From an uncultured Azospirillum sp. (GTDB taxonomy: Bacteria; Pseudomonadota; Alphaproteobacteria; Azospirillales; Azospirillaceae): a stretch of DNA of 38,301 bases. The notes beneath the pieces were generated by a model that was not told the origin of the DNA, made no database searches, and was given only the letters and a program-made list of their open reading frames with translations. The stretch spans positions 1-38,301 of the forward strand of contig NZ_CAMLJP010000056.1 of NCBI RefSeq assembly GCF_946480385.1, in the 5' to 3' direction. Positions 8,192-16,707 of this stretch are shown one piece after another; the stretch's first letter is position 1; each line of letters starts with the position of its first letter. The translations under genes and the position numbers were made by a program.

Positions 8192-9595
8192 TCAGCTCGC
8201 GATCAAGATGGGGCCGGACGCGGCGGCGAAGGCCGGACCCGGATAGCCGTCGCTGACGACGACGCGGTTGCGGCCCGCCGCCTTCGCCTCGTACAGCGCC
8301 CGGTCGGCGCGCCCCAGCGCGCGTTCGATGCTGGACTCCTCGTCGCTGCACATGGCGACGCCGATGCTGACGGTCATGCGCAGGCATCCCTGCCCATGGT
8401 CGCCGGAAACGATGGGCACGTCGGCCAGCGCCAGACGCTGGCGCAGCCGTTCCGCCACCTCGGCCGCCGAAGCCAGCGGGGTTTCCGGCAGGATGATCGC
8501 GAACTCCTCGCCGCCCAGCCGGCCGATATGGTCGGTGTCGCGCAGCTCGTCGCGGCAGACCTCCGCCAGCCTGACCAGGGCATGGTCGCCCACCGCATGG
8601 CCGTGGGTGTCGTTGATCGCCTTGAACCGGTCGATGTCCAGCATCAGCACCGACACCGCCCGGCCATAGCGGCGCAGCCGCGCCATCTCGACCTCCGCCA
8701 GTTCCATGAAGCGGCGGCGGTTGTTCAGCCCGGTCAGCGGATCGGTGGTCGCCATGCGGCGCAGTTCGCTTTCCACCCGCTTGCGTTCCGACACGTCGCG
8801 GATCACGGCGGTGAACAGCAGGCTATGGGCATGGTGCAGCTTGGCAATCGACACCTCCGCCGGGAATTCCCGACCGGCGGAGGTCTGGCCCAGAACCTCG
8901 CGGCGGCTGGTCATCACCCGGGCCTGGGTCTCCGACGCGCTGAAATCGGCAATGTGCGCGTCATGGTCCGGCCGGAAGCGTTCAGGGATCAGCAGCGACA
9001 GCGGACGGCCCAATATGTCGTCGGCGTCATAGCCGAACAGGCTTTCCGCCGCCCGGTTGAACAGGGTGATGTTCAGGTTGGCATCGGTGGTCAGGATCGC
9101 GTCCTGCGCCAGCCCGATGATGCCCTGCAGCCGCTCCTCCGACAGGCGCAGTTCCTCCTCCAGCCGCTTGCGGGCCATTGCGTGCTGGACGGCGCGCCAC
9201 ATCAGCGGCCCGTCGGTCTGTCCCTTGACCAGATAGTCCTGGGCACCGTGGGCCAGGATATCCAGCGCGAAATCCTCGTCGTCATATCCGGTCAGCACCA
9301 CCAGCGGCAGCGACGGCGCGTCGGCGTGCAGGCGGGTCACCGTCTCCAGCCCGAAGCTGTCGGGCAGCGACAGGTCGAGAAGCACGACATCGCAGGCGTT
9401 GCGGTGCAGCCAGGCCCGCGCCTCCTTCAGCGAGGTGGCGCGGGCCACGCTGGCGCGGCAGGCATAGGGCGTCAGCGACCGGGTGACCAGCCGCGCGTCG
9501 GCATCGTCATCCTCGACCAGCAGGATGGCGGTGCGGCCGTCCTCCCGGTCGGAGGTGTCGGATAAGAGCGGCTTGCCGGATAAGGCGATGGACAT
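8192..9595 (-). CDS. Diguanylate cyclase, REC-PAS-GGDEF
   Basis: A 467-residue cytoplasmic enzyme that should make c-di-GMP from two GTP under receiver control. The N-terminal receiver (about 22-135) has EDDD, Asp74 in LLDLSLPD and Lys124. A PAS domain spans about 150-275. The GGDEF domain (about 280-445) has the active signature GGEEF at 361-365 and an inhibitory I-site RDTD at 352-355, five residues before it, so both catalysis and product inhibition look intact. Start ATG at 9595 has GGAGG 6 bases upstream. It is 12 bp after the preceding receiver gene and is likely in one operon with it and the PAS-CHASE kinase. Confidence 0.94.
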   Translation of the reverse strand: MSIALSGKPLLSDTSDREDGRTAILLVEDDDADARLVTRSLTPYACRASVARATSLKEARAWLHRNACDVVLLDLSLPDSFGLETVTRLHADAPSLPLVVLTGYDDEDFALDILAHGAQDYLVKGQTDGPLMWRAVQHAMARKRLEEELRLSEERLQGIIGLAQDAILTTDANLNITLFNRAAESLFGYDADDILGRPLSLLIPERFRPDHDAHIADFSASETQARVMTSRREVLGQTSAGREFPAEVSIAKLHHAHSLLFTAVIRDVSERKRVESELRRMATTDPLTGLNNRRRFMELAEVEMARLRRYGRAVSVLMLDIDRFKAINDTHGHAVGDHALVRLAEVCRDELRDTDHIGRLGGEEFAIILPETPLASAAEVAERLRQRLALADVPIVSGDHGQGCLRMTVSIGVAMCSDEESSIERALGRADRALYEAKAAGRNRVVVSDGYPGPAFAAASGPILIAS

Positions 9596-9607
9596 GGCGG
9601 ACCTCCC

Positions 9608-10045
9608 TCACCGTGGCAGCCGGATGACGCGGAACCAGTATTCCTCGATGCTCTTCACCGCATCGAAGAAGGCGTCCATGTCCATCGGCTTGGTGATGAA
9701 GCTGTTGGCGCCCAGCAGATAGCTGGCGTTCACGTCGCGGTCGACGTCGGATGTGGTGAGGATCACCACCGGAATGGTCTTCAGTTCCTCGTCCGCCTTC
9801 AATTCCTGCAGCACTTCGCGGCCGTCCATCCGCGGCATGTTGAGGTCGAGCAGGATCAGGTCCGGAAGGGCGGCGCCGGCGAAGGGGCCCTGGCGGCGCA
9901 GATACTCCATCGCCTCCACCCCGTCGCGGACATGGCCGACGTTGCACAGGATGCGCCCGTCGCGCAAAGCACGCTTGGCGAGGCCGGCGTCGGCCGGATC
10001 GTCCTCGACCAGCAGGATCTCGAAGGGGGTGGTCAGGTCCTGCAT
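9608..10045 (-). CDS. Stand-alone receiver, Rcp1-like response regulator
   Basis: A single receiver domain of 145 residues with VEDDPAD, phospho-acceptor Asp67 in LLDLNMPRMDG and Lys119 in ITKPMD. The long loop before the DLILLDLNMP strand and the C-terminus (EEYWF) are typical of receivers paired with phytochrome-like kinases that use an HDLQEPLR box. Its ATG overlaps the TGA of the upstream kinase gene by one base (TGATG), indicating translational coupling and a cognate kinase-receiver pair. A GTG one codon earlier would give a 4-base overlap. Confidence 0.92.
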   Translation of the reverse strand: MQDLTTPFEILLVEDDPADAGLAKRALRDGRILCNVGHVRDGVEAMEYLRRQGPFAGAALPDLILLDLNMPRMDGREVLQELKADEELKTIPVVILTTSDVDRDVNASYLLGANSFITKPMDMDAFFDAVKSIEEYWFRVIRLPR

Positions 10046-11877
10046 CACGGGAATCCTCGGAAGGCGGGGGTGGGCAGATGGATGGAGAAGACGCTGCCGA
10101 TGCCGGGGCTGGAGACGACGGTGATGCGGCCGCCCAGCCGCTCCACCATCTTGCGGGCGATGGCCAGCCCCATTCCGGTGCCGGGATGCTCGCCCCGCGA
10201 ATGCAGGCGCCGGAACACCTCGAAGATCTGGTCGCGGTAGCGCGGGTCGATGCCGATGCCGTTGTCGCGCACATCGATCACGTCATGGCCATTGACCCGG
10301 CGGTGGGAGACGTGAACCTCCGCCGCGCGGCCGGGATGACGGTATTCGATGGCGTTGCCGATCAGCACGATGAAGATCTCGCGCAGGCGCCGCTCGTCGC
10401 CCTGCACCTCCGGCAGGTCCGCCGCCGTCACGGTGGCCCCCGCTTCGGCGATGCGCCGCTTCAGCGCGGCAAGGGCGGCCTTCAACGCGTCGCCCGCCTG
10501 CACGACGCCGCCGCCCAGCGGCACCCGGTCCTCCGCCAGGAACAGCTGGACGTCGCGCAGCAGCATCTTCAGCCGTCCGGCGCCCTCGACGATCTCGCGG
10601 ATGAAGCCCTCGCTCTCGTCGTCCAGCTTGCCCTTCTGCTGCTTCTCCAGAAGCTGGGCATAGCTGGCGATGGCGCGCAGCGGCTCCTGCAGGTCATGGG
10701 CGGCGGCATAGGTGAACTGTTCCAGCTCGTTCTTGGCGCGGCCAAGCTCGGCGGTGCGCAGGTCGACCTGCCGTTCCAGCGAATAGCGGCGGCTGACCGC
10801 CATGAAGGCGATCGCCTCGGTCAGCAGGGCCAGCAGCAGGAAGGCGGCCTGAAACCCGCGGAAGGCCGGGTCGGCATGGGCAAGCCCCTCCCAACTGCTG
10901 CGCGGAGCCAGCGCCAGATCCCACTGGCCTTCCGGCAGGTTGATCCGCTCGACCAGCGGGTCGTTCCTCATCACCAGGGCGTCGCCGGCCACCCGCTGCC
11001 CGGAGTCGGTCACCAGGGCGAAGGCCAGATGCGGCGGCACCCGCTCGAACCGCACCTCCTTCAGGATGGCATCGACATCGAACACCAGCCCGACCGCGCC
11101 CCAGGGCTTGGCCGAGCCCCCCTTATCCAGCCCATAGACGATCTGGCGCGCGATCAGCCCCCGCCCGCCCTGCAGCAGCCCGACCGGGCCGTGGATGGTC
11201 ACGTCGCGGCTGACGATGGCGCGCTGCACCGTCTCCGCGAAGCCGGGACGGGCGTCCTTCAGCAGGTCGTTGCCCAGGACCTTCTCGTTGCCTTCGACCG
11301 GATAGACGATGCGGACGATGAAATCCGGCGCTGCGGAAATGTTGCGCACTCCCACCACCGAGCGCCGCAGGCTCTCCGCATAGCGCGGGAACTGGTCGGC
11401 GAGGTCGCCGGCACCGGATGCCACCTCGACGAAGGCGGTCAGGCCGCGGATCAGGGCGAGACGCTCGTTCAGCGCGCTGGACAGGGTGCTGGCCACCGCC
11501 TTGTTGACGCGGCGGATCACCCGGTCGCGGTCGACCAGAAGACCCCCCACCGGCGCGTTGTCGAGGATGGCGTCCAGTTGCAGCCGGCTTTCGGCCAGTT
11601 CCTCTTCGATCCGTTTGCGGGCGGTGATGTCGACATGGGTGCCGAGCATGCGGGACGGACGGCGCTCCACATCCCAGGTCACTACCCGGCCGCGGTCGAG
11701 AACCCAGAGCCACGCCCCCGACTTGGTGCGGACCCGGTGCTCGCATTCATAGACCGGGCGTTCGCCCGACAGATGCGCCGCCAGCGCCGCCTCGACCAGC
11801 CGCAGGTCCTCTGGATGCACACGGGAACGCCAGAAATCGACATGCGGCGGCACCTCGCCCGGCGTGAAGCCCAGCAT
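10045..11877 (-). CDS. PAS-CHASE-type sensor histidine kinase (N-terminus interrupted)
   Basis: The open part of a sensor kinase gene (610 residues from ATG 11877). Order: the remainder of a PAS domain (about 1-95), the start of a second PAS-like segment (101-127), a CHASE-like sensor (about 130-330, with VYPVEGNEKVLGNDL), one membrane helix (about 339-361), then HisKA with His394 in AAHDLQEPLR and an ATPase domain with Asn508, DNGIGI (538-543) and GTGMGL (566-571). The catalytic part looks intact and is coupled to the Rcp1-like receiver. ATG 11877 has no ribosome-binding site and lies inside the PAS fold; coding similarity continues upstream through two TAG codons. No membrane helix precedes the CHASE-like region, which is abnormal. 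It may be a decaying or chimeric gene. Confidence 0.75.
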   Translation of the reverse strand: MLGFTPGEVPPHVDFWRSRVHPEDLRLVEAALAAHLSGERPVYECEHRVRTKSGAWLWVLDRGRVVTWDVERRPSRMLGTHVDITARKRIEEELAESRLQLDAILDNAPVGGLLVDRDRVIRRVNKAVASTLSSALNERLALIRGLTAFVEVASGAGDLADQFPRYAESLRRSVVGVRNISAAPDFIVRIVYPVEGNEKVLGNDLLKDARPGFAETVQRAIVSRDVTIHGPVGLLQGGRGLIARQIVYGLDKGGSAKPWGAVGLVFDVDAILKEVRFERVPPHLAFALVTDSGQRVAGDALVMRNDPLVERINLPEGQWDLALAPRSSWEGLAHADPAFRGFQAAFLLLALLTEAIAFMAVSRRYSLERQVDLRTAELGRAKNELEQFTYAAAHDLQEPLRAIASYAQLLEKQQKGKLDDESEGFIREIVEGAGRLKMLLRDVQLFLAEDRVPLGGGVVQAGDALKAALAALKRRIAEAGATVTAADLPEVQGDERRLREIFIVLIGNAIEYRHPGRAAEVHVSHRRVNGHDVIDVRDNGIGIDPRYRDQIFEVFRRLHSRGEHPGTGMGLAIARKMVERLGGRITVVSSPGIGSVFSIHLPTPAFRGFP

Positions 11878-12120
11878 CGTCTGCCAGCGCGGGCTCTACC
11901 ACACCGCGCCGCTGGCCATGTCCCAATCCTACAGCCCGTCGCCGGCGGCGTCGGTCGCCTGATACAGGCGCGGAACCGCCGATGCCTGCCGGCCGCGCCG
12001 CCAGCGAAGCCGGGTGCGGAGCGTCCGTCCGGCCCCGGCGTGGCGTTCGACGGCCTGATATTCGATGGGACGGCGACCGGCTGGAGGCGTCCCGACTGCG
12101 AAGCGTCCTGCTCGGGACAT
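11878..12120 (-). pseudogene. Amber-interrupted N-terminal PAS segment of the kinase gene
   Basis: In the same frame as the kinase, the sequence reads RLYQATDAAGDGL-stop-DWDMASGAVW-stop-SPRWQT and continues directly into MLGFTPGE. This is the usual PAS beginning of the form DGLWDWD...YSPRW, with the expected Trp and Tyr codons both replaced by TAG (11929-11931 and 11896-11898). The PAS similarity is clear from about 11970 downwards; from there to the ATG at 12120 the reading is less convincing, so the original start is uncertain. TAG is used as a true stop by other genes here (at 24903 and 36071), so general recoding is unlikely. Confidence 0.65.
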
Positions 12121-12365
12121 TCCAACAGGGGGGACAAGGCTGTGGTGTTGACCATGGATGCGGCCGGCCCTCGATTCCGTGCACGCGGCGGGACGCGTGA
12201 ACGAGCACAGAGTCCCGGCGACAATCCCAACAACACTCCTTCACTCCCTAAGGACTCCCTTGCGAAATTGTCACATGGGAGCATCACTCAACCCAGGAGT
12301 GGAGAAGGCGCGCAAAGTTCCGCGCCAAGCACTGTTGGCAGGGCATCGGATACGGCCGGAAATGT

Positions 12366-14849
12366 TCAGGCGGCCACGTCGATCGGCGGACGATCCTTGG
12401 TGGCGATTTCGACGGCCCGGACGAAGTCGCGCGACATCGTCTCGCCATCGAAGGCGAGGTGGATGCGGTTATGCTCCACCGCCTTGACCGCGACCGTCGC
12501 CTCGGCGCCGTAGCGGTCGAAGCGCAGCTTGCCGGTGGCGCCCGCCAGCGAACGGCCGTCGGTCGCCGTCACCGGGTCGATCATCGCGCCGCCGATCGAC
12601 AGGTTGCGCACGGTCACCGCCAGACGGTCGCCGCCGATCAGCAGCGTCCCCGTCTCGTCCACCTGATAGCGCGGCTCGCGCCGGCGGTCGGCATCCCCGG
12701 TGGAGGTGCGGACGATGCGGACCAGCACCTTGCGCAGGCTCTCGATGGAGCGGGCGACGTCGCCGGAGCCGTGCTTGACCTGGGTCGCCTGCTCGCCGGT
12801 GCGGTCGGCCTCCTCCGACACGGCGGCGATGCGATACGAAACCTCCTGCGCCGCGGTGGAGGTCTCCACCACGTTGCGGCTGATCTCCTGGGTGGCGGCC
12901 GACTGCTCCTCCATCGCCGTGGCGACCGAGCCGGCGATGTGGTCGATCTCGGCGATGGTCCGGCCGATCTCCTCCACCGCCTGCACCGCCTGATCGGTCA
13001 CCGACTGGATGGCGGTGATCTGGCGGGTGATCTCCTCGGTCGAGGCGGCGGTCTGGTTGGCGAGGTTCTTCACCTCCTGCGCCACCACGGCGAAGCCCTT
13101 GCCGGCCTCCCCCGCCCGCGCCGCCTCGATGGTCGCGTTCAGCGCCAGCAGGTTGGTCTGGCCGGCGATGGACTGGATCAGGTTCACCACCTCGCCCACC
13201 TTCGCCACCGTCTCCGACAGGGAGCGGATGGTGGCCTGGGTGTGGTGGCCGCTTTCCACCGCGCGGCGGGTGACCGCGCTGGAATGGGCGATCTGCGAGG
13301 AAATCTCGCGGATCGAGGCGGCCAGCTGCTCGCTGGCGGCGGCGACGGTCTGGGCGTTGGCCAGCGCCTGCCCCGCGGCCGACGCCACCGTCTGGGCGTT
13401 GATGCTGACCCGCTCGGCCGAGCCGGACATGCCTTCGGCGTCGTTGGCCATGGCGCCGGTGCGCTGGGCCACCTCCTCCACCGCGCGGCCGGCCTCGCGC
13501 TCCACGGTCGAGGCCATGGCCTCCAGCGCCCGGCGGCGCTCCTCGTCGGCATGGCGGGCGCGCTCGACGCGCTCCTGCACGGCGTAGCACAGCCGGGCCT
13601 TCAGCCCACGCAGCTGCCCGGCGATGGGATGGAATTCGACCGCCGCCGGCAGGTCGATGATATGGGCCTGTTCGTTGCGGGCGATGGCGTCGAAATCGGC
13701 CGAGAAGTCGGTAAGCGGCCGCCGCACGGTGCGCAGCAGCATGAAGCCGCAGAGCACGGCCGCCACCAGCACCGCCAGCCCGGCGGCCACCGCGAAGACC
13801 AGATGCCAGCGGAAATCCGCCAGCGCCCCCTCGTATTCGGTGCGGGCCACGGTCAGCTGCAGCTGCAGCAGATCCTTGTTGGTCTGGAAGGCGGCCTGGA
13901 ACAGCGGATCGATGCGGTCGCGGACCAGCACCTCCAGCCGCAGCGAATCGCCCTGGCGCGCCAGCTCGACCGCCGGTTTCAGCCCTTCGTCGAGGAAGGC
14001 GGCGCGCTGTTTGGCGAAGCGCCCGGCCAGTTCCTTTTCCTCGGGCGTCAGATAGGTGGTGAGATAGTCCGCCCACAGCCGGTCGATGGTGGCGGCATTG
14101 GCGAAGATGCGCTGCTCGCGGCCGGCCATCACCTTGGGATCGGTGCCGTCGCGGGCGTCGATGATCAGGTGCTGCAGCGTCTGCACATTGTCGCGCATAT
14201 GGTCCAGAATCTCGCCGATCTGCACGGCAGGAACCGTCCGGTCCTCATAGACGGTCTTCAGCGAGGCGTTGCTGTCGGACATGCCACGCAACGTGACGCC
14301 GCCCACCACCAGCATCGACAGGACCATGAAGGCGAAGATCAGGGTCAGGCGCCCGGTGATGCTCGTCGCCCAGCGCCGCAGCCCCGCAGCGCCGCCCCGC
14401 GCCACCGCCTGTCCGTCGCGCACCATCAGATGGCCGGCCCGTCCTTCGCGAATGTCGGCGTAGAGCCGTTCCGCCGCCTCCACCTGCTCCCGCGTGGGCT
14501 TGGTGCGGATGGAGATGAAGCCGGTCACCTCGCCGTCCTCGACCACCGGGGTGACGTTGGCGCGGACCCAGTAGAAGTCGCCGGACTTGGTCCGGTTCTT
14601 CACCAGCCCTTCCCACGGCCGCCCGTCCTTGATCGTCGCCCACAGGTCGGCGAAGGCCTCCTTCGGCATGTGGGGATGGCGGATCAGGTTGTGCGGAGCC
14701 CCGATCAGCTCCTCTTCGGCATAGCCGCTGATGTCGACGAAGGCCTTGTTGACGAAGGTTATGCAGCCGCCCGTGTCGGTTCGCGACACCAGCAGCACGC
14801 CGTCTTCCATCTCGATTTCGCGGTCGGTGATCGGTTCATTGAGACGCAT
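12366..14849 (-). CDS. Aer-like chemoreceptor: PAS, TarH-type sensor, MCP and PilZ
   Basis: An 827-residue methyl-accepting chemotaxis protein. An N-terminal PAS domain (about 10-115, with [17 protein letters not shown] and WVRANVTP) resembles that of the redox/oxygen receptor Aer. Membrane helices at about 167-188 and 349-372 enclose a four-helix-bundle periplasmic sensor. The MCP signalling domain has the CheA/CheW-contacting tip around 553-590 ([20 protein letters not shown]). The C-terminus is a PilZ domain with both c-di-GMP motifs, RRREPR (722-727) and NLSIGG (749-754). ATG 14849 has GAGG 8 bases upstream and is preferred to a longer frame. PilZ-bearing Aer and Tlp1 receptors are known in Azospirillum brasilense. 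An FNR-like site lies 158 bp upstream. Confidence 0.93.
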   Translation of the reverse strand: MRLNEPITDREIEMEDGVLLVSRTDTGGCITFVNKAFVDISGYAEEELIGAPHNLIRHPHMPKEAFADLWATIKDGRPWEGLVKNRTKSGDFYWVRANVTPVVEDGEVTGFISIRTKPTREQVEAAERLYADIREGRAGHLMVRDGQAVARGGAAGLRRWATSITGRLTLIFAFMVLSMLVVGGVTLRGMSDSNASLKTVYEDRTVPAVQIGEILDHMRDNVQTLQHLIIDARDGTDPKVMAGREQRIFANAATIDRLWADYLTTYLTPEEKELAGRFAKQRAAFLDEGLKPAVELARQGDSLRLEVLVRDRIDPLFQAAFQTNKDLLQLQLTVARTEYEGALADFRWHLVFAVAAGLAVLVAAVLCGFMLLRTVRRPLTDFSADFDAIARNEQAHIIDLPAAVEFHPIAGQLRGLKARLCYAVQERVERARHADEERRRALEAMASTVEREAGRAVEEVAQRTGAMANDAEGMSGSAERVSINAQTVASAAGQALANAQTVAAASEQLAASIREISSQIAHSSAVTRRAVESGHHTQATIRSLSETVAKVGEVVNLIQSIAGQTNLLALNATIEAARAGEAGKGFAVVAQEVKNLANQTAASTEEITRQITAIQSVTDQAVQAVEEIGRTIAEIDHIAGSVATAMEEQSAATQEISRNVVETSTAAQEVSYRIAAVSEEADRTGEQATQVKHGSGDVARSIESLRKVLVRIVRTSTGDADRRREPRYQVDETGTLLIGGDRLAVTVRNLSIGGAMIDPVTATDGRSLAGATGKLRFDRYGAEATVAVKAVEHNRIHLAFDGETMSRDFVRAVEIATKDRPPIDVAA

Positions 14850-14980
14850 GGACGGGACCTCGTCGGGCAAGGAGCAGGTTCGGCAGCGCAATGGAGGCGC
14901 AACCGGGATGCGGACCAGGGGAACACAACACCGCCGGAAGTAAGCGATGGTTCGATACAGCTAGCGGAATGGAGTTTCGT

Positions 14981-14993
14981 CTACCCTGGGTAG
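14981..14993. promoter_or_regulatory. Perfect 13-bp palindrome, candidate operator
   Basis: CTACCC-T-GGGTAG is a perfect inverted repeat 132 bp upstream of the chemoreceptor start and 13 bp from the FNR-like box. The arrangement suggests an operator of the chemoreceptor promoter; the binding protein is unknown. Confidence 0.45.
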
Positions 14994-15006
14994 GCAACGC
15001 TCCGCA

Positions 15007-15020
15007 CTGATGCAGATCAA
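15007..15020. promoter_or_regulatory. FNR/Anr-type box
   Basis: CTGATGCAGATCAA matches the FNR consensus TTGAT-N4-ATCAA at 9 of 10 positions. It lies upstream of the PAS-MCP-PilZ receptor, which itself probably senses oxygen or redox state, so oxygen control of its expression is plausible. No clear -10 element was identified at the expected distance. Confidence 0.5.
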
Positions 15021-15250
15021 GTGAGCAAGCGGTGTGCCATGTACGCGCCGCTGGCCGAAAAGCGGACTTCCGGGTAAACCCCTATGGCCGGCAACGCCGG
15101 GGGGATGGGGGATGTAGCCGCCCGGCGGCGGTCATATGCATTCAGCGTCGCAATTTGCGAGAAAAAGCGCGTTCGGGCCGCCGGATTGCCAGATTGCAAA
15201 TGACCGCATTGCGGCCGGAGAATAGAGCCAACTTCATCAGCGAAATTTCA

Positions 15251-15288
15251 TAAAAGAACAGCCCCTCGCTCGACTTGAGGGAGGGGCT
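15251..15288 (-). terminator. Terminator of the aroQ-accB-accC operon
   Basis: The 8-bp stem AGCCCCTC / GAGGGGCT (15260-15267 with 15281-15288) is followed on the minus strand by GTTCTTTTA. It lies 60 bp past the accC stop. Confidence 0.8.
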
Positions 15289-15347
15289 TTCAACACTGCG
15301 GCAATTCGCCGCAGCATTTGCGAGTATGTAATATAGACGCGGCGTGC

Positions 15348-16688
15348 TCAGGACTTCGCCATCAGCTGTTCCAGCCAATGGATGTCGTAATTGCCGTCGA
15401 TGAAGGCCTGCTGGGCGATGATGCGGTCATGCAACGGTAGCGTGGTCTGAATGCCGCCGATCACATACTCCTCGATGGAGCGGCGCAGGCGCATCAGGCA
15501 CTCGTTGCGGGTGGTGCCGTGGACGACCAGCTTGGCGATCAGGCTGTCGTAATGCGGCGGCACCTTGTAGCCGTCATACAGCGCCGAATCGACACGCACG
15601 CCCAACCCGCCCGGCGCATGATAGCCGTCGATCTTGCCCGGCGACGGGATGAAGGTCTCCGGATTCTCGGCATTCACGCGGCATTCGATGGCATGGCCTT
15701 CGAAGCGGATGTCCGACTGGTCGTAGCCCAGCGGCGCGCCGGCGGCGACGCGGATCTGCTCGCGCACCAGATCGATGCCGGTGATCATCTCGGTGATGGT
15801 GTGCTCGACCTGCAGGCGGGTGTTCATTTCGATGAAATAGAACTGCCCGTCCTCGAACAGGAACTCCATCGTGCCGACGCCGCGATAGCCGATGGCCGCC
15901 GCGGTCTTCGCCGCCAGGGCGCCGATGAATTCGCGCTGCTCGGCGTTCAGGGCCGGGCTCGGCGCCTCCTCGATCACCTTCTGGTGCCGGCGCTGGACCG
16001 AGCAGTCGCGCTCGCCGAAATGCACGCAGGCGCCGTGGGTGTCGCCCAGGAGCTGGATCTCGATGTGCCGGGGACGGCCGAGATACTTCTCCAGATAGAC
16101 CTCGTCATTGCCGAAGGCGGCGCGCGCCTCGCCACGGGCCAGCTGGTAGGCTTCCTTCAGCTGGTCGGGGTTGCGGGCGACCTTCATGCCCTTGCCGCCG
16201 CCACCGGCCGCCGCCTTGATCAGCACCGGATAGCCGGTCTCGTGGGCGATCTTCTCCGCCTCTTCCAGCGTCGACACTGGACCGTCGGAGCCGGGCACCA
16301 CCGGCAGCCCCTGCTCCATCACCGTCTTCTTGGCGGTGACCTTGTCGCCCATGATCCGGATATGCTCCGGCGTCGGGCCGATGAAGGTGAAGCCGTGCTC
16401 CTCCACCATCTCCGCGAACTGGGCGTTTTCCGACAGGAAGCCGATGCCGGGATGGATGGCGTCGACATTGGTGATCGACGCCGCCGACAGGATGGCCGGA
16501 ATGTTGAGGTAGCTGTCGCGCGCGGACGCCGGGCCGATGCACACGCTTTCGTCGGCGAGGCGGACGTGCATGGCGTCGGCGTCGGCGGTGGAATGCACCG
16601 CCACGGTCTGGATCCCCATCTCGCGGCAGGCGCGGTGGATGCGCAGAGCGATCTCACCACGGTTCGCGATCAGGACCTTTTCGAACAT
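15348..16688 (-). CDS. accC: Acetyl-CoA carboxylase, biotin carboxylase subunit
   Basis: Carboxylates the biotin of AccB using ATP and bicarbonate, the first step of fatty-acid synthesis. The 446-residue product matches the usual length (about 449 in E. coli). Landmarks are MFEKVLIANRGEIALR at the N-terminus, the glycine-rich ATP loop AAAGGGGKGMKVAR, the catalytic block RDCSVQRRHQKVIEEAPSP and FYFIEMNTRLQVEH. Two positions differ from the E. coli enzyme: HPGIGFLSEN for HPGYGFLSEN and HTITEM for HPVTEM. ATG 16688 is used rather than a TTG two codons earlier. It follows accB after 19 bp. Confidence 0.97.
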   Translation of the reverse strand: MFEKVLIANRGEIALRIHRACREMGIQTVAVHSTADADAMHVRLADESVCIGPASARDSYLNIPAILSAASITNVDAIHPGIGFLSENAQFAEMVEEHGFTFIGPTPEHIRIMGDKVTAKKTVMEQGLPVVPGSDGPVSTLEEAEKIAHETGYPVLIKAAAGGGGKGMKVARNPDQLKEAYQLARGEARAAFGNDEVYLEKYLGRPRHIEIQLLGDTHGACVHFGERDCSVQRRHQKVIEEAPSPALNAEQREFIGALAAKTAAAIGYRGVGTMEFLFEDGQFYFIEMNTRLQVEHTITEMITGIDLVREQIRVAAGAPLGYDQSDIRFEGHAIECRVNAENPETFIPSPGKIDGYHAPGGLGVRVDSALYDGYKVPPHYDSLIAKLVVHGTTRNECLMRLRRSIEEYVIGGIQTTLPLHDRIIAQQAFIDGNYDIHWLEQLMAKS

Positions 16689-16707
16689 CGCCAAGGGAAT
16701 GCCCCGC

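Larger units (their letters stand above)
14850..15347. other. Intergenic region between chemoreceptor and accC
   Basis: About 500 bp with no convincing gene; short open frames here lack ribosome-binding sites and family similarity. It holds a 13-bp palindrome and an FNR-like box on the chemoreceptor side, and the accC terminator hairpin on the other side. Confidence 0.7.

Noticed and set aside
12459..14993. 844-residue + strand open frame opposite the chemoreceptor
   Set aside because: Shadow of the unmistakable PAS-MCP-PilZ gene.
15142..15378. 78-residue minus-strand open frame between accC and the chemoreceptor
   Set aside because: It runs through the accC terminator hairpin, lacks a ribosome-binding site and shows no coding bias.
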